Origin: Nitratifractor salsuginis DSM 16511
Lineage (GTDB): Bacteria; Campylobacterota; Campylobacteria; Campylobacterales; Sulfurovaceae
DNA: 64,000 nucleotides
Assembly (NCBI RefSeq): GCF_000186245.1
Contig: NC_014935.1
Location: 620,001 to 684,000, forward strand
Direction of reading: 5' to 3'
Under the pieces are notes generated by a model that worked only from the letters and a program-made list of their open reading frames with translations, was not told the DNA's origin and ran no database searches. Numbering within the stretch: position 1 is the first letter of the stretch; each line of letters begins with the position of its first letter. Below, piece by piece: positions 45,966-55,361 of this stretch. Made by a program: the position numbers and the translations under genes.

Positions 45966-46164
45966 TGTCAGGTTTCACCACGTTGTTGAAGCCAGAGCAG
46001 TGTGTCGGCTTTGAACATCTCAGGAGATTTCCTGAATAGATCAGATTCCAGATTATACCAGTAGCGCAATGCTTCAAAAGGTGTTTTGACTTTCAATTCC
46101 TTTCTGAGTCCTCCGTGGCGTCTGGTAAAGAGATAGTAAAGAAGGAACTTATCCAAATCCATTA

Positions 46165-46172
46165 TCATCTGC
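46165..46172 (+). repeat. Target site duplication, left, of IS copy 2
   Basis: TCATCTGC, identical to 47219-47226; both lie within the split transposase gene. Confidence 0.92.
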
Positions 46173-46196
46173 GACTTAAAGCGGGTTTTCGGGTTG

Positions 46197-47139
46197 CTAT
46201 TTCATTGCTTTTTCTAGGAAATCAGTGATGAGTTTCTTCTTCATAGAGTCTCCAATACCCCGATGGATTTTCAATAAAGCTTTCATAGGAGAGAAGAGTC
46301 CACCATCCAAAGTATTGGTTGTATTGGCTATGCCAAGATGAGGATGGGTTTTATACGTGAAGAGATAAGGAAGATTGCGTTCAAGACTTCGATAGGCCGA
46401 GCGGAGTCGATCATGGGTGTAATGCCATCCACGTGGAGAATCGTCAGGGGTTTTTTCTTCATAGAAATCTTTGTGCCGTTGGAGCCAGGCTTCCAGCATA
46501 TAGCGGAAACGGCAGGGGGTTGTCTGTCCAAGATAGGAAGCGATACGCTTGAGATCCCTAGAGGCTTGATAGGTAGGTCTGCGCGTCAGATAACGAGTGA
46601 GAATGGCTTGTTGATGGAAATGGCACATTTGAACCGGAAGGTCGGCAAAGAGCCCAAACAATCCCCGTCGGCCATCGACGGTGACGGCCTGGATGATAAA
46701 GCCCTGATCCAGAAGGCTTTGCCGAAGCATCGCATATTCATTGAGCGTCTCAGTCTGAATGAAACGATACGCTACCAGTTGGCCACTCAGGATATCTTTA
46801 GCTACAAGAACACCAAAGCCCTCTCCCCGTTTTCCGAAGAATGTCGCATCGATAACCAAAGTGACCGGTCTGGGATGTGGTGAAGTCTTTGGCGGTTCAT
46901 AGCTATGAATCTGACGTTGAATCCACTCCCGATCCTTATGATAGGTCCGGGATAAGGCTTTGAGGGTTTGGTGCTCATAGAAGTAGGCAGTAAAGAGTCG
47001 TTTTCTGAGGCGGGAGGGACGTCTACGAGAAGAGAAGCTCTGCCGGCAACTTTGGCAAAAATAGCGCTGAATTCCTGCTCTTTTACCATTCTTTTTCGTC
47101 GCTTTTGAACCACAGATAGGGCACTTTTTTACAAGCCAT
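46197..47139 (-). CDS. IS256-type transposase with frameshift/slippage site, copy 2
   Basis: Same protein as copy 1; the base difference at 46455 is silent in the main frame. The A6 run (47125-47130) and the start-codon hairpin (47123-47151) are unchanged. That both copies keep six A argues that the shift is a fixed property of this element and not a fresh mutation in one copy. Confidence 0.8.
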
Positions 47140-47151
47140 CTGTAAAAAAGT
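47123..47151 (-). promoter_or_regulatory. Hairpin enclosing the transposase start codon and A6 slip site, copy 2
   Basis: Same 11-bp stem and 7-nt loop as at 8008-8036. Confidence 0.6.
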
Positions 47152-47218
47152 CCTTTTTAGGCACCATATTACCGAAGGTTTAAAGGATTTTTAGCAACCC
47201 GAAAAACCGCTTTAGCTC

Positions 47219-47226
47219 TCATCTGC
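47219..47226 (+). repeat. Target site duplication, right, of IS copy 2
   Basis: TCATCTGC, identical to 46165-46172. Confidence 0.92.
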
Positions 47227-48117
47227 TTTAGATTTTCATAGTTCTGTACTTTGATGGTTCGCTCTTTAATCAGACCATTGGCTCGTTCGACCATTCCGTT
47301 GGTTTGTGGAGTGAAGGGTTCCGTGAGACGATGGGTGATCTTTAACGCTTTGCAGAGCTTGTCGAAGCGATGGTTTCCGGTCGGTTCCTTTCGTCCCTGA
47401 CTGAATCGGTCGGTAAATTCCATTCCGTTATCGGTCAGGATATGAGTGATCCTAAAAGGGAAGAAGCGTTGACACTCTTCGAGGAAATCCATTGCACTAC
47501 CGGCACTTCGGCTTCGGTAGACCTTGTAGTACATCAAGCGTGTCGCACGATCGATGGCTACAAAGAGATAGTATTTGACTCCATCGATCTTTGGCAGATA
47601 GGTCACATCCATATGGACAAAGCCCGGAGCATACTCTTTGAACTTCTTTGCCTTGGCTCGCTTCTCTTCGGGAACACGGCTGATCTTCAATGTTTTGAGC
47701 GTTCGGTACACGGCAGATCGACTGATACCGGGAAACACACTTCGTAGGATCTCTACCAGATCATCCAGGGGCATCCAGGTACAGGTTCGCACGATGCGTA
47801 CAATTTCCCGCTCCAGGTTATTTAGCGCATAATGAATCGTATGGGGCCGACTGCTACGATCTTGTGTCTCTTGACGGTTCCGCCACTTACTGATTGTCTG
47901 AATACTGACACCGAAACGTCGGGCCAACTCTTGATTGCTTGCCTTGGATTTCTGTATACTTTGGCGTATATGCGAGTTGGTCCTCGCATTGCAATGATAG
48001 TGCTGTTTCATCTCTCCTTTGCCTTATTCTGAGATGTCTCAGCCTATCACTCCTCTCTTGAATTTCAAATTGAACCCAAGCTCACACCTTCCATCAACAA
48101 CGTGGTGAAACTGGAGA

Positions 48118-48123
48118 CTTAGC
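48118..48123 (+). repeat. Target site duplication, right, of the IS481-type element
   Basis: CTTAGC, identical to 45960-45965. Confidence 0.75.
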
Positions 48124-48147
48124 AGATAGCACGTAACACAATTCTTC

Positions 48148-48190
48148 TTGTGACTTGAGGGGCGGAGCCCCGTGCCTGCGACTTGCGACT
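48148..48190 (+). repeat. TTGCGACTTGA hairpin element
   Basis: TTGTGACTTGA, stem GGGGC-GGA-GCCCC (5 bp, 3-nt loop), GTGCCTGCGACTTGCGACTA, then ACGACTA. The outer words match 37013-37056 (minus strand) base for base over most of their length, while the stem sequence differs. Confidence 0.8.
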
Positions 48191-48250
48191 ATCTTACGAC
48201 TAATTAAGCAAAAGTAGGTTACAAAGTAGCAGAAAATATCGGGAGAGCAG

Positions 48251-50362
48251 ATGAACAGAGAGGTCGAGCGTCAAGAGGTCGAGAGTGTCTGTACCTACTG
48301 CGGGGTGGGGTGTGATATTACCGGGGTGGTGGAGAACAACCGGATCGTCAAAGTCTATGCCCAGAAAGATGGAGTAGTCAGCCAGGGCAAGCTTTGCATC
48401 AAGGGCAAATACGGCTTTGATTTTGTCGAGGCGGCAGACCGGGTGCGCATTCCTCGGGTGCGCCGGAGTTTTCTGGAGCGAAACCCTGAGTTGGCGGAGC
48501 GTTACGCCGAGCGGCTGAAGCCTCTGGACGAGACTTGGATGGAGACGGATCTGGAGACTGCCACCGATATCGCCGCGGCAAAGCTGGCGCAGATCAGGGA
48601 GCGCTATGGTCCCAAAAGTTTCTGCGCCATCGGCGGGGCGCGAACCAGTTGTGAAAGCGCCTATGCCTTTCAGAAATTCTGCCGGGAGACGATGGGATCG
48701 CCTCACGTGGATAACTGCGCCCGGGTCTGTCATTCTCCCAGCCTCAAAGGGATGCGGGCTACCATCGGCGAAGGGGCCGCGACCAACCCCTACAACGATA
48801 TCTATGAAACGGAATTTATCATCGTCATCGGCTCCAACACCATCGAAGCCCATCCCATCGTCGCCAACCGCATTGTGGATGTGGCCCGCACCCAGAACAA
48901 TCTGGCGGTGATTGATGTCCGCCGCACCAAGCTCTCCAAGCTGGCCAAACACGACTGTATCATCCCTTTTGAAGCCAATCTGATGGTTTTGAATATGATG
49001 GCTCGGGTGATCATCGAAGAGGAGCTTTACGACGAGGAGTTTATTGCCAAGCGCACCAAAAATTTCGAAGAGTACAAAGAGAAAATCCTGAACGACCCCT
49101 ATGCCGACCCCGCCTTTTTCAAGCAAGTCGAGGGGTATGAATATTTGGCGAAGATGATCCCCAATATCGCCAGGGAGTACGCCCTCAAGCGTTCTATGAT
49201 CTTTTGGGGCCTGGGGATCACGGAGCACATCGACGGTTCCTATGCGGTGATGGCCCTGACCCATCTGGCCCTGCTGACGGGCAATATCGGCAAGAGCGGG
49301 GCGGGCTTGATGCCGCTGCGGGGGCAGAACAATGTGCAAGGCGCCTGCGATATGGGCTGTCTGCCCTATTATGCTCCCGATTACCGTCCTCCCAGGGAGG
49401 TGGGGCTGATGACACCCCAGCTTATCGACGCGATGCAGCGGGGAGAGATCAAGGCGCTTTTGAATATGGGAGAGGATCTGGCCCATATCCACCCCAATCT
49501 CAACAAGATCGACCGGGCCTTGGAGCAGCTCGATTTTCTTATGGTCCAGGAGCTCTTTATGACCGAGATCGCCCAGCGTGCCGATATCGTGGTGGGGGTC
49601 AAATCGGCCTACGAGAAGACCGGGGTCTATGTCAACGCGATGCGCCGGCTTCACCTCTCTCAGCCTCTGGTGCAGAGTGATCTGCCCGACGATTGGGAAG
49701 TGCTGACATTAATGGCGAAGAAACTCGGTGACGGAGCAAACTTCGATTTCGCTTCCAGCGAGGATGTCTGGAACGAAGTGCGCCGGGAAGCCCCCGAGCG
49801 TTTCAGCGGTGCCGCCTACTATCGGTTGGAGCGTCACCGCAAGCGGGGTATGCAGTGGCCCATCTACCACGAGGATACCCCGATCCTGCATCTGCTCGAT
49901 TTCCGGACTGAAGACGGCCTGGGGCGTTTCGTCTACCGTCAGTGGCAAAAGCGGGGGATGGTCGAGGAAATATTGGAGGGGCGTTTCTACCGAGATTCTC
50001 TAGAAGGGTACTACCTCACCACCGGACGGACCCTGGCCCACTACAACAACGCCGCCCAGACCAAACGCAGCCAACGCCTCAAAAGCCGATATGACGAGGA
50101 TATCCTCCTGGCCAATTCCGAAGATGAGGAGCGTTTCGGGGAACGGGTGATCCTACGTTCGGAGCACGGGGAGAGCGAAGCGCTCAAGGTGGCTTACAGC
50201 GACGCTATCCGCCCCCGGACCCTCTTTTGTACTTTCCATCACGCCAAAAGCCGGATCAATACCCTTTTCGGGGATGAATCGGATGAGCTGATCCTCACCG
50301 CTCGATTCAAATCGGTCAAAGTGGAAGTGATCCCCGTGGGAGAAGCGTGGGCGGGAAGTTGA
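48251..50362 (+). CDS. Molybdopterin oxidoreductase, formate dehydrogenase-like (Cys type)
   Basis: 703 residues, DMSO reductase superfamily. An N-terminal 4Fe-4S site is formed by Cys14, Cys17, Cys21 and Cys49 (CTYCGVGC...KLCIKG). The active-site block HVDNCARVCHSPSL places Cys160 where selenocysteine stands in E. coli FdhF, followed by His161 as in formate dehydrogenases. GLGITEHIDGSYAVMAL and LRGQNNVQGACDMG are FDH-like. No TAT signal, so it is cytoplasmic. No iron-sulfur, membrane or maturation genes are adjacent, so its electron partner is unknown. Nitrate reductase NasA or another formate-type oxidoreductase is possible. Confidence 0.82.
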   Translation: MNREVERQEVESVCTYCGVGCDITGVVENNRIVKVYAQKDGVVSQGKLCIKGKYGFDFVEAADRVRIPRVRRSFLERNPELAERYAERLKPLDETWMETDLETATDIAAAKLAQIRERYGPKSFCAIGGARTSCESAYAFQKFCRETMGSPHVDNCARVCHSPSLKGMRATIGEGAATNPYNDIYETEFIIVIGSNTIEAHPIVANRIVDVARTQNNLAVIDVRRTKLSKLAKHDCIIPFEANLMVLNMMARVIIEEELYDEEFIAKRTKNFEEYKEKILNDPYADPAFFKQVEGYEYLAKMIPNIAREYALKRSMIFWGLGITEHIDGSYAVMALTHLALLTGNIGKSGAGLMPLRGQNNVQGACDMGCLPYYAPDYRPPREVGLMTPQLIDAMQRGEIKALLNMGEDLAHIHPNLNKIDRALEQLDFLMVQELFMTEIAQRADIVVGVKSAYEKTGVYVNAMRRLHLSQPLVQSDLPDDWEVLTLMAKKLGDGANFDFASSEDVWNEVRREAPERFSGAAYYRLERHRKRGMQWPIYHEDTPILHLLDFRTEDGLGRFVYRQWQKRGMVEEILEGRFYRDSLEGYYLTTGRTLAHYNNAAQTKRSQRLKSRYDEDILLANSEDEERFGERVILRSEHGESEALKVAYSDAIRPRTLFCTFHHAKSRINTLFGDESDELILTARFKSVKVEVIPVGEAWAGS

Positions 50363-50403
50363 TGGAAGATGGAAGATGGAAGATGGAAGATGGAAGATGG
50401 AAT
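50362..50403 (+). repeat. ATGGAAG heptamer array
   Basis: Five ATGGAAG units and a final ATGGAAT, starting on the last base of the TGA stop (50360-50362) of the formate dehydrogenase-like gene. Confidence 0.9.
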
Positions 50404-50431
50404 GCGTTGAGAATTTTTATTTGAGAAGAAG

Positions 50432-50776
50432 ATGAAGCGTAATCTTTTGCGGCAGTTCGGTAACGATGCGGAGGAGTTGGCGACCTGCTTTCTGGAGGAG
50501 GCGGGTTTTCGGATCATAGAACGTAACTACTATGCTCGCAAGTTGGGGGAGATCGATATCATTGCCGAGCGATCCGGTATCCTCCACTTCGTTGAAGTCA
50601 AAAGCGCTTCCCAGGATTTCGACCCGATCTATAATCTTACCCCCACCAAACTGCGCCGGGTCATCAACTCGGCGCAATACTATCTCAAAGAAAAGGGGTT
50701 GGATCTTCCTCTTTGCATCGACGCGCTCATCGTGCGACGAGGTGAGATGGAGTTGTTGGAAAATATTACACTGTAA
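50432..50776 (+). CDS. yraN: YraN family (UPF0102) nuclease-fold protein
   Basis: 114 residues, PD-(D/E)xK-like fold related to Holliday junction resolvases. Typical blocks: GNDAEELATCFLEEAGFRIIERNYYARKLGEIDII and FVEVKSASQ with the ExK pair. Cellular role is unsettled. A decayed second copy lies at 52801-53123. Its 3' end overlaps the convergent EAL gene by 11 nt. Confidence 0.92.
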   Translation: MKRNLLRQFGNDAEELATCFLEEAGFRIIERNYYARKLGEIDIIAERSGILHFVEVKSASQDFDPIYNLTPTKLRRVINSAQYYLKEKGLDLPLCIDALIVRRGEMELLENITL

Positions 50777-52571
50777 TCTTCTGTTCGTCGGGATGAGTCA
50801 GCAGGTATTGGAACTCTAGCTGAGACATCGGCTTGGCGAAATAGTAGCCCTGGAAGAGGTCGACTCCCATCTGCTGAAGCAGTTTTGCCTGATCCCGGGT
50901 TTCAATCCCTTCGGCGACGAGATTCATTCCCAGGCTGTGCCCGAGTTTGGTGATACTGGAGATGATGTGCTGCTTGCTTCGATCCTGGACCATATTGTCG
51001 ACAAAGCTCTTATCGATCTTGAGGGTATCGATGGGAAACTCCGCCAAATGGGAAAAGGAGGAGTAGCCGGTTCCAAAATCATCGAGGGCGACCTTGATAC
51101 CCATTTGGTGTAACTTTTCCAACCGCTCCCGAGTCAAAATGGGATTGTGCATCGAGGCATATTCAGTGATTTCATATTTGATGCCTGAATCCCCGATATC
51201 GTATTGGTAGAGCACCCGGTTGAGATGATTCATAAACTCTATGCTCTCCAGTTCCCGCAGTGAGAGATTGATATTGAGTTGAATCGGTAGAAAGCCCGAA
51301 TGGTTCCAGTGGGTGAGCATACGCAGGGTCTCTTCGAGCACGTAATAGCCGATATCGATAATCAGACCGCTTTTCTCGGCAAAAGGGATAAACATACCCG
51401 GATGACGCATCCCTTCTATGTGCTTCCAGCGCAGAAGCACTTCGGCTCCGGCCAGACGAAGATCTTGGCTGCTAAAGATGGGTTGGAAATAGAGTTTAAA
51501 TTCGCGATTCTTCAAACCCTCTTTGATCTCACGGCTGAGAGTCAGTACGGCATCGGATTGGAGCAATTTGTCTTTTTGGGCGATGACGGTATGGCCTGAA
51601 CCCTCTTCCTGCGCCTTGGCCAAGGCGGCAAAAGCACTGTTGAGAAGGTCATTTACCGTTGCATGCTCGGGAAAGAGACTGACGCCTGTGGAGAAGGAGA
51701 GTCTGAACATCTCTTTTGCCGTGCTCTTGATCTGTTCAACCAATTTGCCGAAGCGGCTGATCGTCAGATGGATGCTGTGGATATCTTTTGGTTGATCAAG
51801 AATGAGTACGAAGGTCGAGTAGTCGAAATGGTATCCTTTGATATTTCCTTCCTCTTCCATCTCCCGGATGGCGTTGGCAATATGGGAGAGAATCCGTTCC
51901 ATATCGTTGTATCCAAGCGCTCCACGTAAACGGCTGACATTGTCCATTTCCAGAACAATGACGGCAAAACGGGTTCTACGGGTGCTGCTTGCAATACGGG
52001 ATCCGATGTCGGCGAAGGCTTTATAACGGTTGGGTAAGCCACTGAAGCTATTGGTATTTTGAAGTTTAACCAGAGATTGTTCGCAGCTCGTATCACGAAC
52101 GACAACAATATCCATATGCTGATTGTCTTCGGACTTGATCGAGCTCACTTTGACTTGTACCTGGCCGGTGCCCTCTTTGTCAAGTTGTAGTGTAAAGAGA
52201 CTGGCGTGCTCGGTTTTGCGTTTGCGGTGACGGTGAATTAGCTCGTCGAGGGGGAGCCATTCCTGTTCTTGGGGATTGTAGTAGCGGAAGGTTTCTTTTG
52301 TTATCTCTTTAAGGTTTTGTCCTCTATCGATCGGATAGAGCATTTTTGCGGCATTATTGGCAAAAACGATATGATAGGTTCTATCGACAATAATGACTGT
52401 CTCTTCTGCGGTTTGGCACGTCTTTTTAAATGCTTTAAATTCTGCAGTATTTATGAAAGAACGGGTTTTCTTTTTTTTACGATAAAAGAGTAGGAGAGCC
52501 GCTAAAACACTGCCCGCCAGAATTCCCGATCCTATTGCCCATTCCGGTATATTTGCCCATTTTTGGAACAT
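50766..52571 (-). CDS. PAS, degenerate GGDEF and EAL domain protein
   Basis: 601 residues. An N-terminal TM segment (WAIGSGILAGSVLAALLLFY), a PAS-like region at about 45-165 and a GGDEF-like domain in which the signature is lost (YHFDYSTFVLI at that position), so it is probably not a cyclase. A C-terminal EAL domain keeps most catalytic positions: EVLLRW (EVL for EAL), NINLS, ITEYAS, ALDDFGTGYSS, LKIDKSFV, VAEGIET, QGYYFAKP. Predicted c-di-GMP phosphodiesterase, controlled by PAS and possibly by GTP binding to the relic GGDEF. Confidence 0.88.
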   Translation of the reverse strand: MFQKWANIPEWAIGSGILAGSVLAALLLFYRKKKKTRSFINTAEFKAFKKTCQTAEETVIIVDRTYHIVFANNAAKMLYPIDRGQNLKEITKETFRYYNPQEQEWLPLDELIHRHRKRKTEHASLFTLQLDKEGTGQVQVKVSSIKSEDNQHMDIVVVRDTSCEQSLVKLQNTNSFSGLPNRYKAFADIGSRIASSTRRTRFAVIVLEMDNVSRLRGALGYNDMERILSHIANAIREMEEEGNIKGYHFDYSTFVLILDQPKDIHSIHLTISRFGKLVEQIKSTAKEMFRLSFSTGVSLFPEHATVNDLLNSAFAALAKAQEEGSGHTVIAQKDKLLQSDAVLTLSREIKEGLKNREFKLYFQPIFSSQDLRLAGAEVLLRWKHIEGMRHPGMFIPFAEKSGLIIDIGYYVLEETLRMLTHWNHSGFLPIQLNINLSLRELESIEFMNHLNRVLYQYDIGDSGIKYEITEYASMHNPILTRERLEKLHQMGIKVALDDFGTGYSSFSHLAEFPIDTLKIDKSFVDNMVQDRSKQHIISSITKLGHSLGMNLVAEGIETRDQAKLLQQMGVDLFQGYYFAKPMSQLEFQYLLTHPDEQKITV

Positions 52572-52800
52572 TCTTATAGTTCTCTTTCTTCGATTGCTTT
52601 TTGAATGATACTATTAAAAATTTCCAAAAACTATTAGTAAATAAATTTGGAAATAATTTATAGAGTTTTTTAAGATAACCAATTGTATGTAAAATAATAG
52701 ATAGCAGCAAAAAGTATTGTAAACCTCAGATTTCAAATTATTAAAAAAATTTTTTACTATTGAGTGAAAAAGTTTGCTTCAACGTTAGAGACAAGGAATA
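52572..52800. other. AT-rich gap upstream of the EAL gene
   Basis: About 230 nt with many A/T runs and no ORF or repeat that I can support. Promoter signals for the minus-strand EAL gene must lie here, but none stands out. Confidence 0.5.
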
Positions 52801-53123
52801 AAGCATAATCTTTTGCTGCAGTTTGATAATGAGTTTCAAAGTATGGACGATGTATCTTCCAAAGGAGAGATAGTGAAATGAAACGATTATGACCATAAAT
52901 TGGGCAAGATTGGAATTCTAACTGTGAAATTCCTATGCGCCACTTCTTTTAGTTAAAAATGCTTCCAAAAATCTTGATTCGATGTATAATTGTATAATTT
53001 TGTGAGCAAGAAACCAACAAGTTATTGTCCCGCTTCAGTATTATGGCGAATAAGAGGTGGATGACCTATTTCCCATCCATCGTGATACGGAACGAGATCG
53101 AGCGGCTGGAGAATATCAGATAA
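52801..53123 (+). pseudogene. Decayed copy of yraN
   Basis: Degenerate, full-length relic of yraN. Frame pieces align in order with the intact gene at 50432: KHNLLLQFDNE with KRNLLRQFGND, NDYDHKLGKIGI with RNYYARKLGEIDI, the DNA words around GCTTCC and CGATNTATAAT in the middle, and SIVIRNEIERLENI with ALIVRRGEMELLENI at the end. Several stops and frame changes interrupt it, and it is richer in A+T. The PAS/EAL gene lies between the two copies. Confidence 0.75.
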
Positions 53124-53143
53124 TCAGATAATAAGGAAGTGAC

Positions 53144-53926
53144 GTGTCATTGAGAATCGAGTGGGGTGATGAAGAGCTCCAAAAATTTCACGAGCAGGGC
53201 TTTTTACTCTTCCGGCAGGCGGTGGAGCCGGAGCGCTGTGATGCGATCAGAGGGATCGCCCACGTCCATTTGAAGTACCGGATCCCTCCTCTGGAGATGG
53301 AATCGGAATATATCGGTATCGACAAGAAGAAGTATCGGGAGACGGTGCGGAGGCTGCGGCAGGTCTACGATCGGGACATTCTTTTCCGGGAGTGGATGCG
53401 TGAACCTGCCATCCGCCCTTTGCTGGCGGAGCTATTGGAGGAAATGCCGGTTTTGGTGACGGCCCATCACAATTCGATCATGACCAAGATGCCCCACAGC
53501 AGCACCCCGACCCATTGGCACCGTGACGAACGTTATTGGCACTACCGGGACGACCGCCTGCTCAGTGTCTGGCTGGCATTGGGCCGTGAAACCCAGCAGA
53601 ACGGTGTCCTGGAGTTTATCCCGGGCTCCCACCGGCAGGAATTTTCGCCCGAATCTTTCGATGAACGGGATTTTTTCCGGGACGATTACGCTCCCAACCG
53701 GCCCTGGATCGAGGGGCGTGTGCGTTTCACGCTGGAGAAGGGGGATCTGGTCCTCTTCCATTGCCGACTCCTTCATCGGGCGGGGGCCAATCGAAGCGAA
53801 GCGCCGAAAATTTCCTTCGTCTATACGGTCAAAGCTGTGGGAAATGAGCCGATTCCCGGGACACGCTCCGCGCTTTTTCCGGAGTATCCGCTTCCTCTCG
53901 AGACACCGGAAATAAAATCGGAGTAA
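53144..53926 (+). CDS. Phytanoyl-CoA dioxygenase (PhyH) family protein
   Basis: 260 residues, Fe(II)/2-oxoglutarate oxygenase fold. The facial triad is likely His and Asp of THWHRDERYWHYR and a later His in FHCRLLHRAGANRSE; VLEFIPGSHRQEF is a PhyH hallmark, and Arg in HRAGANRSE may bind 2-oxoglutarate. GTG start with AAGGAAG upstream. Substrate unknown; PhyH relatives act on lipids and secondary metabolites. Followed by trxA. Confidence 0.82.
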   Translation: MSLRIEWGDEELQKFHEQGFLLFRQAVEPERCDAIRGIAHVHLKYRIPPLEMESEYIGIDKKKYRETVRRLRQVYDRDILFREWMREPAIRPLLAELLEEMPVLVTAHHNSIMTKMPHSSTPTHWHRDERYWHYRDDRLLSVWLALGRETQQNGVLEFIPGSHRQEFSPESFDERDFFRDDYAPNRPWIEGRVRFTLEKGDLVLFHCRLLHRAGANRSEAPKISFVYTVKAVGNEPIPGTRSALFPEYPLPLETPEIKSE

Positions 53927-54003
53927 ATTTCTCTGGTATCTACCAAACATTACACGAAACTGGGTATAATCAACCTCGCAAATCACTACATAAAGGAAGA
54001 ATA

Positions 54004-54324
54004 ATGGGTAAATATGTTGAACTGACCAAAGACAACTTCGATGACACCATCAAAGAGGGCGTTGTTCTCGTAGATTTTTGGGCTCCCTGGTGTGGACCCT
54101 GCCGGATGATCGCACCTGTGATCGAGGAATTGGCCGAGGAGTATGAGGGCAAAGCGACCATCGCCAAAGTCAATACAGACGAAGAGCAGGAGATCGCCAT
54201 CAAGTACGGTATCCGCTCCATCCCCACCATCCTCTTCTTCAAAAACGGGGAACTGGTCGATCAGATGGTCGGTGCCGCCGGCAAGCAGGTCTTCAAAGAG
54301 AAGCTCGACGCTCTGCTGGCCTAA
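54004..54324 (+). CDS. trxA: Thioredoxin
   Basis: Cytoplasmic disulfide reductase, 106 residues. Active site WCGPC at 29-33 (Cys30, Cys33), [13 protein letters not shown] near the C-terminus with the conserved cis-Pro in IRSIPT. AAGGAAGA precedes the ATG. Followed by its reductase. Confidence 0.97.
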   Translation: MGKYVELTKDNFDDTIKEGVVLVDFWAPWCGPCRMIAPVIEELAEEYEGKATIAKVNTDEEQEIAIKYGIRSIPTILFFKNGELVDQMVGAAGKQVFKEKLDALLA

Positions 54325-54410
54325 GGCCTTCTTGGCCGATCGTCGGCCGAGAGTTTGCCCCGTTTCGTCTCGGCGAAGCGATGCAAGCTTTCATAAACAA
54401 GGGAGAGATG

Positions 54411-55361
54411 ATGCTCGATTGTGCCATTATCGGAGGAGGGCCGGCCGGTTTGACCGCGGGGCTCTACACCACACGCGGCGGACTCAAAGAGGTCGTCATG
54501 TATGAGATGGGAATGCCGGGAGGGCAGATCACTCAGAGTAGTGAAATCGAGAACTATCCCGGTGTCTTCCGCGAAGATCCCCCTTTGACGGGAATGGAGT
54601 TGATGGAGCCCTGGCCCAAGCAGTGTATGCACTTCGGTCTCAAACATGAGATGAAAGAGGTTCAGCGGGTGCGTCGAAGCGAGGCTGGGCACTTTATTGT
54701 CGAACTCAGCGGCGACGAGTCGGTCGAAGCGAAAACGGTGATCGTCTGCACCGGCTCCACTCCGAGACGCGCCGGGTTCAAGGGCGAAGAGGAGTTCCTC
54801 GGCCGTGGGGTCAGTACCTGCGCTACCTGCGACGGCTTCTTTTACAAAGATAAAGAGGTCGCCGTGCTCGGAGGTGGGGATACCGCACTCGAAGAGGCGC
54901 TTTACCTAGCCAATATTTGCTCCAAAGTCTATGTGATCCATCGTCGCGACACCTTCCGCGCCGCGCCTCCGACCGTGGAGCGGGCGATGAAGAATCCCAA
55001 GATCGAGTTTATCCTCAATGCGACCGTCGAAGAGGCCTTCGGCGACGCGATGGGCCTCGAAGGGGTCAAGATCCGCTTCAAAGACGGCCGCGAAGAAGTG
55101 CTGAAGGTTCCCGGCCTCTTTGTCTTTGTCGGGAACAACGTCAACAACAAGGTTCTCAAGCAGGAAGACGGCAGCTTCCTTTGTGACGTCAACGAACAGG
55201 GGCAGGTGATCGTCGATCTCAATATGCATACCTCCGTACCGGGCCTTTTCGCCGCGGGAGATCTGCGGATCGAAGCCCCCAAACAGGTGGTCTGTGCCGC
55301 GAGCGACGGCGCCATTGCGGGTATGCAAGCCCTTCACTATATTCAGGAGAACGAACTCTAA
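54411..55361 (+). CDS. trxB: Thioredoxin reductase
   Basis: NADPH-dependent flavoprotein that reduces thioredoxin, 316 residues. FAD motif [17 protein letters not shown], redox pair CATC (Cys137, Cys140) and NADPH motif [18 protein letters not shown] 54411 is used, with GGGAG 5 nt upstream. The frame further upstream has no support. Stop overlaps the dapB start by 1 nt. Confidence 0.95.
   Translation: MLDCAIIGGGPAGLTAGLYTTRGGLKEVVMYEMGMPGGQITQSSEIENYPGVFREDPPLTGMELMEPWPKQCMHFGLKHEMKEVQRVRRSEAGHFIVELSGDESVEAKTVIVCTGSTPRRAGFKGEEEFLGRGVSTCATCDGFFYKDKEVAVLGGGDTALEEALYLANICSKVYVIHRRDTFRAAPPTVERAMKNPKIEFILNATVEEAFGDAMGLEGVKIRFKDGREEVLKVPGLFVFVGNNVNNKVLKQEDGSFLCDVNEQGQVIVDLNMHTSVPGLFAAGDLRIEAPKQVVCAASDGAIAGMQALHYIQENEL

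Larger units (their letters stand above)
46173..47218 (-). mobile_element. IS256-type insertion sequence, copy 2
   Basis: 1046 bp, same ends and same strand as copy 1 at 7058-8103, one base difference found (T at 46455). Flanked by TCATCTGC duplications. Nested in the IS481-type transposase. Confidence 0.93.
45968..48011 (-). pseudogene. IS481-type transposase, split by IS copy 2
   Basis: DDE transposase with an N-terminal helix-turn-helix (SNQELARRFGVSIQTISKWRNR) and an rve core (FVHMDVTYLPKIDGVKYYLF, HILTDNGMEFTDRF, and E in TNGMVERANGLIKE), giving the D, D, E triad. The N part runs from ATG 48011 to the insertion at 47219-47226 and the C part from 46172 to TGA 45968-45970. Joining them with one copy of the duplication gives exactly 330 codons, in frame (NYENLKQM then IMDLDKFLLYY). 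It was therefore intact before the insertion. AAAGGAG precedes the start. Confidence 0.88.
45966..48117 (-). mobile_element. IS481-type insertion sequence interrupted by IS copy 2
   Basis: Ends share an inverted repeat with GTTTCACCACGTTGTTGA (left from 45966 TGTCAG, right from 48117 TCTCCA on the minus strand). Flanked by CTTAGC duplications. Without the nested element and its 8-bp duplication the unit is 1098 bp. The transposase frame fills almost all of it on the minus strand. Confidence 0.88.
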
